Assembly (NCBI RefSeq): GCF_007997295.1
Contig: NZ_VORY01000011.1
Location: forward strand, 37,718-101,717
From: Gillisia hiemivivida
GTDB lineage: Bacteria; Bacteroidota; Bacteroidia; Flavobacteriales; Flavobacteriaceae
DNA: 64,000 nucleotides
Reading direction: 5' to 3'
Every line of letters starts with the position of its first letter. Position 1 is the first letter of the stretch. Shown piece by piece: positions 10,122-19,300 of this stretch. The notes beneath the pieces are model-generated. The model did not search any database, was not told where the DNA came from, and saw nothing but the letters and a program-made list of their open reading frames with translations. Position numbers and translations under genes: made by a program.

Positions 10122-10150
10122 GAGATCCTTCGACAGGCTCAGGATGACAG
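10122..10150. repeat. Inverted partner of the dispersed repeat
   Basis: A 29-base segment beginning GAGATCCTTCGACAGG and ending GGATGACAG. It is roughly complementary to the repeat that starts at 10157, so the two could form a hairpin. Such segments are common dispersed intergenic repeats in Flavobacteriia. Confidence 0.6.
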
Positions 10151-10156
10151 TAATTT

Positions 10157-10330
10157 GTCATTCCGACGACAGGAGGAATCTCTGTTTAAGAATTCTCAAT
10201 TGCCACGAATTCACGAATGGTTTCTGTTTTGTCATTCCGACGACAGGAGGAATCTCTGTTTAAGAATTCTCAATTGCCACGAATTCACGAATGGTTTCTG
10301 CTTTGTCATTCCGACGACAGGAGGAATCTC
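10157..10330. repeat. 74-bp tandem repeat, two full units plus a 26-bp partial unit
   Basis: Units begin at 10157, 10231 and 10305 with GTCATTCCGACGACAGGAGG, giving a period of exactly 74 bases; the two full units are nearly identical. The third copy breaks off after 26 bases. The frames through it are repetitive (CHSDDRRNL-type) and are not genes. The gap 10103-10522 also holds a perfect 8-bp hairpin at 10354-10372 (CCCTTCCC, TAA, GGGAAGGG); nothing else is recognised there. Confidence 0.85.
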
Positions 10331-10522
10331 ATACAAACTCATCCCATCCCCAGCCCTTCCCTAAGGGAAGGGAGCGATTATTCTCATTATCAGAACTACC
10401 CAGAATAGAAGTCTTCGTGATAATGAGATTCTTCGATGATGACGTAATAATATCACTTAGTATAGATTCTTCAATCCGTTTCCCTTCTTTCAGAATGACA
10501 ATGTTCTACCCTAGAGACTTTT

Positions 10523-10972
10523 CTATTTAACCACCTCAGGCACCATAAAAGAAAAATCACCACCGTTCTTTCGAACATCTCGTACTACACTAGAAGAAAT
10601 ATGCCCTTTCCCGGAAGAAGAGATCAAGAAAACGGTTTCTATCCCAGACATTTTATAATTGGTTTGACCTATGGTTTTTTCGAATTCTAGATCAATAGAG
10701 TTTCTTAGGCCTCTAAGAATAAAAGCTGCATTTTCCTTTTTACAGAAATCTACGGTGAGACCTTTATAGGTCATCACTTTTATTTTAGGTTCATTTTTAA
10801 AAGTTTCTTCTAAAAACCGAACTCTATCTTCTAAAGAGAACATATATTTTTTATCGGAATTGGTTCCAATTGCAAGAATAATTTCATCAAAAAGTGGTAG
10901 TGACCGTTCCAAGATATCTACATGACCTAAAGTTATGGGATCAAAAGACCCTGGGAAAACTGCTCTTTTCAT
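10523..10972 (-). CDS. coaD: Phosphopantetheine adenylyltransferase
   Basis: CoaD transfers AMP from ATP to 4'-phosphopantetheine, the penultimate step of coenzyme A synthesis. The 149-residue protein carries the nucleotidyltransferase motif GSFDPITLGH (residues 8-17) and the C-terminal ISSSVVR motif, both required for catalysis. Length is typical. It lies 53 bases downstream of ddl in the same direction and may be cotranscribed with it. Confidence 0.96.
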   Translation of the reverse strand: MKRAVFPGSFDPITLGHVDILERSLPLFDEIILAIGTNSDKKYMFSLEDRVRFLEETFKNEPKIKVMTYKGLTVDFCKKENAAFILRGLRNSIDLEFEKTIGQTNYKMSGIETVFLISSSGKGHISSSVVRDVRKNGGDFSFMVPEVVK

Positions 10973-11025
10973 GAAGTTTTGTTTGTGATGTATAACAAAT
11001 ATAGCTAATTACACTAAGTTCAGAA

Positions 11026-12006
11026 TTAATGAACCTTTAAGGCAGCTTCTATAGCGCTTCCAAAAAGCTGAGGTAAACTGATCTTTGCATTTTCGGCTTG
11101 TTGAGGCAAAATACTAGCTTCGCTGAGCCCCGGTGTAGTGTTCATCTCTATAAAATGAGGTTCGTCGTTATGAAAGATAAATTCTGAACGCGTAAATCCT
11201 TTCATTTTTAATTTAGAGTATATCAATTTAGCCAGATTTTGCACTTTTTTAGTTTGTTCTTTAGAAATCCTAGCTGGGGTGATCTCTTCAGACTTACCTA
11301 AATATTTAGCTTCATAATCGAAAAATTCATTTTCAGAAACGATCTCGGTGACAGGCAATGCTAAAATCTTTCCTTTATACATGATTACCCCTACAGAAAC
11401 TTCAGTCCCATCTAAAAACGATTCAATAATCACTTCGTCATCCTCCTTAAGTGCAATTTTTACGGCTTGTTCTAAGTCTTCAGCAGCTTTTACCTTGGTA
11501 ATTCCAAAACTACTACCTGCCTTATTGGCTTTTACAAAGCATGGTAATCCAACTTTGTTTATGATCTCTTCAACTTCAACTTCGTCTCCCTGATTCAGGA
11601 AATAATTCAATGCAGTTTTAATTCCGTAGGGTTTTAAAACACTTATAAGATCTCTTTTATTGAAGGTAAGCGCTGCCTGATAAAATCCGCAGGAGGTTTG
11701 TGGAATTCCTACGAGATCCAGATATGCTTGCAAGAGTCCGTTTTCTCCGGGCGTTCCATGGATAGTATTAAAAACACAATCGAATTGGATTTTCTTATCT
11801 TTAATTTTTACCGTAAAATCGCTTTTATTTATTGGGTATGGAGTATCATCATCTGCCACTACAAACCACTCATTTTGCATGATATGAACTCTATAGGGCT
11901 CATAAATAGAACGGTCTAGATTTTTATAAACTACGTTTCCGCTGTTAATAGAGATCCTGTATTCACTGGAATACCCTCCCATGGCGATCGCGATTCTTTT
12001 CTTCAT
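11026..12006 (-). CDS. ddl: D-alanine--D-alanine ligase
   Basis: Ddl joins two D-alanines with ATP for the peptidoglycan precursor. The 326-residue ATP-grasp enzyme shows the N-terminal GGYSSEYRIS motif (GGxSxE type), the central KANKAGSSFG loop and a C-terminal metal-binding FIEMNTTPGL with PGLSEASI. It is divergent from the PASTA gene, 101 bases away, and that gap carries the PASTA promoter. Confidence 0.96.
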   Translation of the reverse strand: MKKRIAIAMGGYSSEYRISINSGNVVYKNLDRSIYEPYRVHIMQNEWFVVADDDTPYPINKSDFTVKIKDKKIQFDCVFNTIHGTPGENGLLQAYLDLVGIPQTSCGFYQAALTFNKRDLISVLKPYGIKTALNYFLNQGDEVEVEEIINKVGLPCFVKANKAGSSFGITKVKAAEDLEQAVKIALKEDDEVIIESFLDGTEVSVGVIMYKGKILALPVTEIVSENEFFDYEAKYLGKSEEITPARISKEQTKKVQNLAKLIYSKLKMKGFTRSEFIFHNDEPHFIEMNTTPGLSEASILPQQAENAKISLPQLFGSAIEAALKVH

Positions 12007-12068
12007 ATTAAATAAACAGCTTTAATTTACGTTAACAAAAATATGACTAATAGTGGGTGCTACCAAAA

Positions 12069-12090
12069 CCCCTACGTTTTTATATCTTTG
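12069..12090 (+). promoter_or_regulatory. CCCCTACGTTTT motif next to a -7 box (TATCTTTG)
   Basis: The -7 box TATCTTTG (12083-12090) fits TAnnTTTG and sits 17 bases before the PASTA start codon. Instead of a TTTG -33 box, the region just upstream carries CCCCTACGTTTT. The same 12-mer recurs at 57124, and CCTACGTTTTT recurs at 30766. Confidence 0.5.
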
Positions 12091-12107
12091 CCTATTATAA
12101 ATAATTT

Positions 12108-12740
12108 ATGAGCCTATTTAAATTTATCTTCAGCAAAACCTTTTTAATTCAAATAGGTTTAGCAATTGTAGCACTTGTGCTGCTAGCATTTCTAACTATG
12201 CAATGGTTAGATCATTCCACAAATCAGGATGAACGTATTCAAGTTCCAGATTTGGCAAAACAGTCTTTGGGTAGGGTAGAGATTACATTGGAGGAATTGG
12301 ATCTTCGATATGAAATTTTAGATTCGGCTAATTTTAATCCAGAGTATCCAAAATACTCTGTGATAGATCAAGTGCCGCAACCCGGAAAATTTGTAAAGGA
12401 AAATAGAAAAATATACCTCACCTTAAATCCTTCGGGATATGGAAAAGTAATGGTTCCAGATCTTATACGTAGAACAAGAAGACAAGTAGAACCTACATTA
12501 CGATCTCTAGGCTTTGAAATTGGGTCTGTTACCTATAAACCAGACATTGCAAAAGATGCAGTTTTGGAATTGAGACACAAAGGGAAACTGGTGGAAGCAG
12601 GGGAAGAACTTATGAAAACGGCCAAAATAGATTTGGTCTTAGGGGATGGTTCTGGGAGATATAGTGGAGATTTAAATGAAGATGATAGCATCGATGAAGA
12701 TGGTATCGATAATGATAATGAAAACAATGACGAATTCTAA
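12108..12740 (+). CDS. PASTA-domain membrane protein
   Basis: A 210-residue protein with a short cytoplasmic N-terminus, one membrane helix (about residues 10-32), then PASTA repeats beginning with IQVPDLAKQS, YSVIDQVPQPG and VMVPDLIRRT. PASTA domains bind uncrosslinked peptidoglycan or beta-lactams, normally on Ser/Thr kinases or penicillin-binding proteins; here there is no kinase or transpeptidase domain. The C-terminus is a strongly acidic Asp/Glu/Asn tail of about 25 residues. It overlaps rluD by 14 bases, a translational-coupling arrangement, and lies beside ddl, consistent with a cell-wall role (inference). Confidence 0.85.
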   Translation: MSLFKFIFSKTFLIQIGLAIVALVLLAFLTMQWLDHSTNQDERIQVPDLAKQSLGRVEITLEELDLRYEILDSANFNPEYPKYSVIDQVPQPGKFVKENRKIYLTLNPSGYGKVMVPDLIRRTRRQVEPTLRSLGFEIGSVTYKPDIAKDAVLELRHKGKLVEAGEELMKTAKIDLVLGDGSGRYSGDLNEDDSIDEDGIDNDNENNDEF

Positions 12741-13788
12741 ATTAATAGGTCCAGAACTGGAAGATACTCAAGACGACGATCTTTACGAACACCATAAATT
12801 CACTGCAGATAAAGGGCAGCAGCCACTTAGGGTAGATAAATACCTTATGAACTATATTGAAAATGCTACTAGGAGTAAAATTCAGAAAGCAGCCAAAGAT
12901 GGTAATATCTACGTAAATACTACACCAGTAAAATCTAATTACAAGGTGAAACCTGGAGATGTGGTGCAGGTAATGTTCGAACATCCACCTTATGAGTTTT
13001 TGCTTACTCCTGAGGATATTCCGCTAAACATAGTTTATGAGGATGATTCTCTAATGGTGATCAATAAACCGGCAGGAATGGTAGTGCATCCTGGGCATGG
13101 AAATTATAGTGGTACACTTATTAACGCCCTTATTTTCCATATAGATAATTTACCAAATAACAGCAGCGAACGGCCGGGTTTGGTGCATAGGATAGATAAG
13201 GACACCAGTGGATTGTTAGTGATTGCTAAGACCGAAACTGCTATGACCCACCTTTCCAAACAGTTTTTTAAAAAGACCAGTTCTAGGGAATATATCGCTT
13301 TAGTTTGGGGAAATGTTGAGGAGGATGAAGGAAAAATTGAAGGAAATATAGGAAGACATCCAAAAAATAGATTGCAGAATACCGTTTATATGAACGATGA
13401 GGAGGAGCAAGGGAAACCTGCGGTAACTCACTTCAAAGTTTTAGAGCGTTTTGGATATGTAACTTTGGTTTCCTGTAAGTTGGAAACCGGAAGAACTCAC
13501 CAGATAAGAGTTCATATGAAACATATTGGACACACCTTGTTCAACGATGAGCGTTATGGCGGAGAAAAGATCTTAAAAGGGACCACTTTTACTAAATACA
13601 AACAATTTGTAGACAATTGTTTTAAAGTGCTTCCACGACAGGCATTACACGCTAAAACTCTTGGGTTTACTCACCCCGAGACTAAGGAATGGATGAGTTT
13701 CGATTCAGAAGTTCCACAAGACATACAGGAATGTATAGAGAAATGGCGTAAATATTCTATAAATCAGAAGGATTATATGGATTCTTAG
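12727..13788 (+). CDS. rluD: 23S rRNA pseudouridine synthase, RluD family
   Basis: This enzyme isomerises uridines in helix 69 of 23S rRNA. An S4 RNA-binding domain occupies about residues 30-95, and the catalytic HRIDKDTSG (nucleophilic Asp) lies near residue 138. The C-terminal GRTHQIRVHMKHIGH segment is also conserved. Length is about 353 residues from the ATG at 12727; nearby ATGs at 12718 and 12676 are in frame, and the earliest would place too much of the gene inside the PASTA coding region. The stop codon abuts a dispersed repeat. Confidence 0.93.
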   Translation: MTNSKLIGPELEDTQDDDLYEHHKFTADKGQQPLRVDKYLMNYIENATRSKIQKAAKDGNIYVNTTPVKSNYKVKPGDVVQVMFEHPPYEFLLTPEDIPLNIVYEDDSLMVINKPAGMVVHPGHGNYSGTLINALIFHIDNLPNNSSERPGLVHRIDKDTSGLLVIAKTETAMTHLSKQFFKKTSSREYIALVWGNVEEDEGKIEGNIGRHPKNRLQNTVYMNDEEEQGKPAVTHFKVLERFGYVTLVSCKLETGRTHQIRVHMKHIGHTLFNDERYGGEKILKGTTFTKYKQFVDNCFKVLPRQALHAKTLGFTHPETKEWMSFDSEVPQDIQECIEKWRKYSINQKDYMDS

Positions 13789-13879
13789 GGCGTGCCCCCA
13801 TAAAAATGGGGTCGGGCTTTCGGCGGTCGCTTCCCGATAAAAATCGGGAGAGCTCCAACAACGCCTCAATCCCTCACGC
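13788..13879. repeat. Dispersed repeat with two nested hairpins, directly after rluD
   Basis: The 92-base element begins GGGCGTGCCCCC. It holds two hairpins with identical AAAA loops: CCCCAT/ATGGGG at 13796-13811 and TCCCGAT/ATCGGGA at 13832-13849. It starts on the last base of the rluD stop codon. I recognise it as a type of high-GC repeat found downstream of genes in Flavobacteriia. It could act as a transcript 3' end. The open frame crossing it is not a gene. Confidence 0.65.
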
Positions 13880-13907
13880 AAAAAAACCTTCATTTAACCC
13901 TTCAAAG

Positions 13908-13940
13908 AACCCTTTAAGGGTTTCAAACCCTTAAAGGGTT
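13908..13940. repeat. REP-like palindrome left of the decayed RAYT gene
   Basis: Two perfectly complementary 16-base arms (AACCCTTTAAGGGTTT and AAACCCTTAAAGGGTT) are separated by a single C. A degenerate copy lies at 14655-14687 on the other side of the transposase remnant. Such palindromes are the usual substrates of REP-associated tyrosine transposases. Confidence 0.75.
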
Positions 13941-14024
13941 AAAATCAACAATGATGATTTATATCCCTATATTTAATATGTTGCGTCAAGAACCATTCAA
14001 GGCTAAAGCATTAAACACTTACTT

Positions 14025-14632
14025 ATGGAAAAGGAATTGTTATTGCCAGGGTATTACTACCAATTTTTAATCGAGGCAATAACAGGGATGCAATATTTCA
14101 TGAGCCTGAAAATTATCGTTACTTTTTAAGTTTATATTATAAGTATATTCATCCCATAGCTAGAACCTATGCTTAGTGTTTAATGCGAAACCACTTCCAT
14201 TTCCTTATTTATTTAAAAGAACCGGAGGAAATAAGTATTTCCGATTTTAGTTAGTAAACTGTGGAACAACCAAAAATAGTGTCTGCTCCCCATCAATTTT
14301 CACATTTCCTTAATGCTTATGCCCAATCTATCAATAAGCGTTATTCGCATTCAGGAAGTCTTTTTGAAAAAAACCTGAAAAGAAAAAAGATTGAATCTGA
14401 AGAATATTTCAGGAAGTTGATTTTCTATATTCATAACAATCTGGCTCATCATAAAGTACAGGAAGATTTTCGGGATTATCCCTGGAGTTCTTATAAAAGT
14501 ATTCTTTCTTTGAATAACACCAGGATTTGAAGGGATGAGGTTTTGGTGCTTTTTGATGGACGTGATAATTTTAAGCATTATCATAACAGGAAACAAAATT
14601 TAGAGGAAATGAACAGTTTTTTGTTGGAGTGA
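14025..14632 (+). pseudogene. Decayed REP-associated tyrosine transposase (RAYT, Y1/IS200-like)
   Basis: Reading across frames rebuilds a Y1-type transposase. It starts MEKELLLPGYYYQFLI, shifts frame near 14072 into NRGNNRDAIFHEPENYRYF, meets an amber codon at 14173 where homologues have Tyr (YAYCLM), and continues into the HUH motif NHFHF. It shifts again near 14240 into QPKIVSAPHQFSHFLNAYA, stops at 14528 and continues as RDEVLVLFDGRDNFKHYHN to 14632. At least two frameshifts and two stops make it inactive. An 89-residue open fragment (14261-14530) is a relic, not a gene. The protein would have been about 200 residues. Confidence 0.85.
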
Positions 14633-14654
14633 CTTCTTTAACGTTAACCCATAT

Positions 14655-14687
14655 AACCCTAGAAGGGTTCCAAACCCTTATAGAGTT
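14655..14687. repeat. Degenerate REP-like palindrome right of the RAYT remnant
   Basis: AACCCTAGAAGGGTT followed by AACCCTTATAGAGTT forms an imperfect inverted repeat. It matches the perfect palindrome at 13908-13940, with several mismatches. The pair brackets the pseudogene. Confidence 0.65.
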
Positions 14688-14716
14688 AAAATGTAAAAGG
14701 GTTATTTAGAATTAAT

Positions 14717-14724
14717 TATCTTTG
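14717..14724 (+). promoter_or_regulatory. Bacteroidota -7 box of yaaA
   Basis: TATCTTTG fits TAnnTTTG and lies 21 bases before the yaaA ATG. No TTTG is seen at the -33 spacing. Confidence 0.45.
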
Positions 14725-14745
14725 AAATAAAAAAATCAAATCTTT

Positions 14746-15507
14746 ATGAAAATTGTTCTATCCCCGGCTAAAAGTCTCGATTTTGAAACCAAATTGCCTA
14801 CCACAAGAGGTACACAGCCTCAGTTCTTAGATACTGCAATCAAGATCAACCGCAAAATGTCTCGCATGTCTAAAGATGAAGTTTCTAAACTCATGGATAT
14901 TAGCGATAAGCTGGCAGAGCTCAATTACGGGAGATACAAAGATTTTCAGGAAGAACATACTAAAGAAAATTCAAGACCTGCCATGTATGCTTTTAATGGT
15001 GATGTCTACACAGGTTTAGACGCGTATTCTTTACCTGTTGAGAAAATAGATTTTATTCAGGATAGATTAAGGATACTTTCTGGGATGTATGGAGTTTTGA
15101 AACCATTAGATCTTATTCAGCCTTATAGACTGGAAATGGGAACCGATCTTGGCCTTTATTCCAAAAAGAACCTTTATGAAGTTTGGCAAAAGAAAGTGAC
15201 AGATTCGTTAAATAAGGAGATGGAAAAAGAAGAACTTTTCATCAATTTAGCAAGCAACGAATATTATAAAGCGGTAGACAGTAAAAAATTAAAAGGCAAA
15301 TTGATCACTCCAGTGTTTAAAGATTTCAGCAAGGGGAAACTTAAAATTGTAAGCTTCTTTGCTAAAAAGGCTAGAGGTTCTATGGTGCGATATATTGTAG
15401 ATAAAGAAGTAGCTTCAGTAGAAGAATTGAAAGGATTTGACTATGATGGCTATAAATTCAGCGAAGCGGAAACCAAGAACGATACAGAGTTGGTATTTAC
15501 AAGGTAA
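14746..15507 (+). CDS. yaaA: Peroxide stress protein YaaA (DUF328/UPF0246)
   Basis: A 253-residue protein of the YaaA family, which in E. coli lowers free iron and protects DNA during hydrogen peroxide stress; its fold binds DNA. The N-terminal [15 protein letters not shown], the [13 protein letters not shown] segment and the C-terminal [10 protein letters not shown] are diagnostic. Length is typical. It is a single gene with its own -7 box, followed by 0.9 kb of repeats. Confidence 0.95.
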   Translation: MKIVLSPAKSLDFETKLPTTRGTQPQFLDTAIKINRKMSRMSKDEVSKLMDISDKLAELNYGRYKDFQEEHTKENSRPAMYAFNGDVYTGLDAYSLPVEKIDFIQDRLRILSGMYGVLKPLDLIQPYRLEMGTDLGLYSKKNLYEVWQKKVTDSLNKEMEKEELFINLASNEYYKAVDSKKLKGKLITPVFKDFSKGKLKIVSFFAKKARGSMVRYIVDKEVASVEELKGFDYDGYKFSEAETKNDTELVFTR

Positions 15508-15650
15508 TAACTTCCTAGTTATCCATGTGAACCATAAGCAGTATATCTACTTCTATATTCAGATCTAAGAAATACGCAAAATTTCATCCCGAATACAATG
15601 AGGGATCCCTCTTATAGAGCAATCTTGCTTAGTTGAGATTCTTCGCTATG

Positions 15651-15692
15651 TATTTTCAAAGTTACTCCGAATAAGAGACCCTGAAACAAGTT
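15651..15692. repeat. Left arm of a 42-bp inverted repeat spanning pyruvate carboxylase
   Basis: TATTTTCAAAGTTACTCCGA and the following 22 bases match the reverse complement of 20014-20055 at 41 of 42 positions. The two arms lie 4.3 kb apart on either side of the carboxylase gene. Confidence 0.85.
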
Positions 15693-15912
15693 ACCATTGA
15701 CGTATTACATAAGTTACTGATTTATAGATAATTGACACACCTGATTCTTTGCAAGTTTTTAATACGCGTTTTGTTATCATTGAGGTGATTTCAAGAATTT
15801 GGAAAACGCTCCCTCTAGTCGGTAATGATTTGTTTTATATTTGAGATTGTTCATTTTTTTGAGTGTCCAAAAAAACGAACCAAAAAAAGGACACTTTTTT
15901 GTAGGTGTTTCC

Positions 15913-15989
15913 AATTATGCTACCGCATAATTAGAACCGTACTTCCCCAGCTAAATTTTCTCCAAGGCTTCGAAAATTTTACGCTGGGG
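15913..15989. repeat. Two adjacent hairpins in the yaaA-pyc gap
   Basis: A perfect 8-bp hairpin (AATTATGC, TACC, GCATAATT) at 15913-15932 is followed by a longer imperfect one. Its arms are CCCCAGCTAAATTTT (15945-15959) and AAAATTTTACGCTGGGG (15973-15989). The 67-codon frame through this stretch is rich in KKRTKKR-type residues and is not a convincing gene. The remainder of 15508-15912 holds repeat fragments only. Confidence 0.6.
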
Positions 15990-16044
15990 AAGCACTACAC
16001 TCCAAAAAAGAAGTTCTTAAAACAATAAATCTGCTGAGAACCAT

Positions 16045-16200
16045 CATACGTCAATTTCCTACGCTAGATAATTTTTTTTATCACTGGTCTCAGGGTGACG
16101 ATACTGTTTTAACTGCCGTCATGCTGAACTCGTTTCAGCATCTTTCATACATCAATTTACTACGCTAGATAATTTTTTTTATCATGGGTCTCAGGATGAC
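16045..16200. repeat. Direct repeat, two 55-bp copies, left of pyruvate carboxylase
   Basis: Copies at 16045-16099 and 16146-16200 share CTACGCTAGATAATTTTTTT and flanking sequence, with a 101-base period. A third copy lies inverted at 19893-19946, beyond the carboxylase gene. Confidence 0.85.
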
Positions 16201-16259
16201 AATTTGTTTCAGATCGAGGGAATTCGAGATGTTAAGCATCCAAATTTTTCAGAATAATT

Positions 16260-16286
16260 AAAAAGCTACCACCTGGGTAGCTTTTT
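16260..16286. terminator. Bidirectional hairpin terminator upstream of pyc
   Basis: AAAAAGCTACC and GGTAGCTTTTT pair over 11 bp, leaving T or A runs on either side. No gene ends just before it. It may once have terminated yaaA, before the repeats at 15600-16200 separated them (inference). Confidence 0.6.
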
Positions 16287-16392
16287 CTGTTAAGAATTCC
16301 TTGTAATTCTCTAATCTGTTTGCAGCGTACCTATATTATTTAATAACTTTCAGAACTGAGATATTATTTAATTTTTAATTCAGAATTATAAA

Positions 16393-19300
16393 ATGAAGAT
16401 CAAAAAGGTTTTAGTAGCGAATAGAGGAGAGATAGCCATCCGTATTTTTCGTGCATGTACAGAAGTAGGATTAAAAACGGTAGGAATTTACACTTTCGAG
16501 GATAGGTATTCCCTACACCGCTACAAAGCCGATGAATCTTATCAGATAGGCGAGGATAACGATCCGCTAAAACCTTATTTAAATATCAAGGCAATTATTC
16601 AGGTTGCTAAAAAAAATAATGTAGACGCCATTCATCCCGGTTATGGTTTTCTTTCTGAAAATGCTGAATTCGCAAAACAGTGTGAAGAGAATGATCTCAT
16701 ATTTATAGGTCCTAAGGTTTCAGTATTAAAATCTTTGGGAGATAAAGTAATGGCAAAAGAAGTTGCTGTTGCTAATAATGTTCCAATTATAAAAAGTAAT
16801 AAAGAAGCACTTACTTCCATAGAAATTGCTTTAAAAGAAGCAAAATCAATAGGTTATCCTGTAATGCTGAAAGCTGCTTCTGGTGGAGGTGGACGTGGAA
16901 TGCGTGTAATTAGAGAAGAAGATGAATTAAAAAAGGCATTTCCAGAATCTAAGCGAGAGGCGGGAAATGCATTTGGAGATGATACGGTTTTTATAGAAAA
17001 ATTTGTTGAGAATCCAAAGCATATCGAGATTCAGATTGTAGCAGATAACCATGGAAATATGGTGCACCTGTTTGAGAGAGATTGTTCTGTACAGCGTAGG
17101 TATCAGAAAGTGATCGAGTTTGCTCCATCTTTGGGGTTAAATTCAGAAACAAAAAATAAATTATACGAGTATGCTATCGCAATTTGTAAGGCGGTAAACT
17201 ATAATAATATTGGAACCGTAGAGTTTTTGGTAGAAGATGGAGAGATCTATTTTATAGAGGTAAACCCAAGAATACAGGTAGAGCATACTGTAACCGAAAT
17301 TATTACAGGTATAGATCTAGTAAAAGCCCAAATATTTATTGCTGGCGATTATAAATTATCTGACGAACAAATTAAAATTGAGAGTCAGGAAAGTTTGAAA
17401 ATCAATGGCTTTGCTTTGCAATGTAGAATTACAACCGAGGATCCGGAAAACGATTTTAAGCCAGATTATGGTACGATTACTACTTACAGAAGTGCCGCAG
17501 GTTTTGGAATACGCCTAGATGCAGGTAGTGTATATCAAGGTGTTACAATTTCTCCATTTTTCGATTCTATGTTGGTAAAAGTCTCTGCAAGTAGTAGAAC
17601 ATTAGATGGTGCTTGTAGGAAAATGAGACGTGCTTTGGCAGAGTTTAGGATTCGTGGGGTGAAGACAAACATGGCATTTTTAGATAATATCCTCGCACAT
17701 TCTACTTTTAGAGAAGGGAATGTTACAGTTAATTTCATCAATAAGAATCCAGATCTGTTCAAAATAAAGGAGCCACGAAACAGAGCGAATAAAATTGTTA
17801 GCTTTTTAGGAGATATGACCCTTAATGGGAATCCAGATGTTAAAGTGAAGGATCCTTCAGCTAAGTTCTTAATTCCTAAAGTGCCTAAGTTTGATGAATT
17901 TGGAGAGTATCCAAAAGGAACCAAAGATATACTTACAGAACTGGGACCTGATAAATTCTCGCGTTGGCTAAGACATCAAGGAAAGGTTCAGTTTACAGAT
18001 ACTACAATGCGCGATGCGCACCAAAGTTTACTTGCCACCAGAATGCGAACCTATGACATGATGAAGGTTGCAGAAGGTTTTGCGAAAAACCATTCCAATG
18101 TTTTTTCAATGGAAGTTTGGGGAGGAGCAACCTTCGATGTTTGTCTTCGGTATTTAAAAGAAAACCCTTGGGAACGTTTACAATTGCTTAGAAAAGCAAT
18201 GCCAAATGTTTTGTTGCAAATGTTATTGAGAGGTTCCAATGGAGTAGGCTATACTGCATATCCAGATAATCTTATTGAGAAATTTGTGACAGAATCTTGG
18301 GAGCAAGGAGTAGATGTTTTTAGAATATTCGATTCATTAAACTGGATGAAATCTATTGAACCTTGTATAAAATATGTTAGAAAGAATACTGGCGGACTTG
18401 CAGAAGCCTCTATTTGTTATACCGGCGATATTCTAGATCCTAACAGGACCAAATACACCTTGGAGTATTATGTGCAACTGGCAAAACAAATGGAAGATGC
18501 CGGAGCACATATCTTAGGAATTAAGGATATGGCAGGGCTTTTAAAGCCTTATGCTGCAGAGGAATTAATTTCGGCATTAAAATCTAGGATTAATATTCCT
18601 ATTCATTTACATACACATGACACTTCTTCAATTCAGGCAGCAACCTATTTAAAAGCGATAGAAGCTGGAGTAGATGTGGTAGATGTGGCATTGGGTGGAC
18701 TTTCAGGATTAACCTCACAGCCAAATTTCAATTCAATTGTAGAAATGATGAAGTTTGAAAGTCGTGCAAACGATTTTGATATGGATAAACTGAACGAATA
18801 TTCCAATTACTGGGAAGCAGTTCGCAGTTATTATTATCCATTTGAAAGCGGACTTAAAGCGGGATCGGCAGCTGTTTATAAACACGAAATTCCAGGTGGG
18901 CAATATTCGAATCTAAAACCACAAGCAGAATCGTTAGGACTTAGTAATAGATTTCATGAGATCACACAAATGTATGCTGAAGTTAATGAGCTTTTTGGTG
19001 ATATCGTGAAAGTAACTCCTAGCTCCAAGGTTGTTGGAGACATGGCTCAGTATCTTGTAAGCAATAACCTTACTATAGATGATGTGTTGGAGAACGGAGA
19101 AAATATATCTTTTCCGGAGTCTGTAAAAAGTTTCTTCAGAGGAAGTCTTGGGCAGCCTGTGGGTGGTTTTCCTGAAAAAATTCAGAAGATCGTATTAAAA
19201 GATGAAGAGGCTTTTACAGAAAGACCAAATGCGCATTTGGAACCTATAGATTTTGATAAGGAATTGGCAGAATTTAAAGAAACCTTCAAGGATGGGATGG

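Noticed and set aside
10157..10330. Possible CRISPR array
   Set aside because: The whole 74-bp period repeats, including what would be the spacers, and there are no cas genes.
10155..10530. Three overlapping short plus-strand frames rich in SFRRQEESL/CHSDDRRNL
   Set aside because: They are read-through of a 74-bp tandem dispersed repeat; the amino-acid pattern is the usual spurious translation of this repeat family.
13705..13893. Minus-strand frame across the rluD 3' end
   Set aside because: It lies in the rluD coding region and the high-GC repeat; the predicted protein reflects only the repeat.
15825..16028. 67-codon frame rich in basic residues
   Set aside because: It runs through two hairpins and a repeat cluster and has no recognisable domain or promoter.
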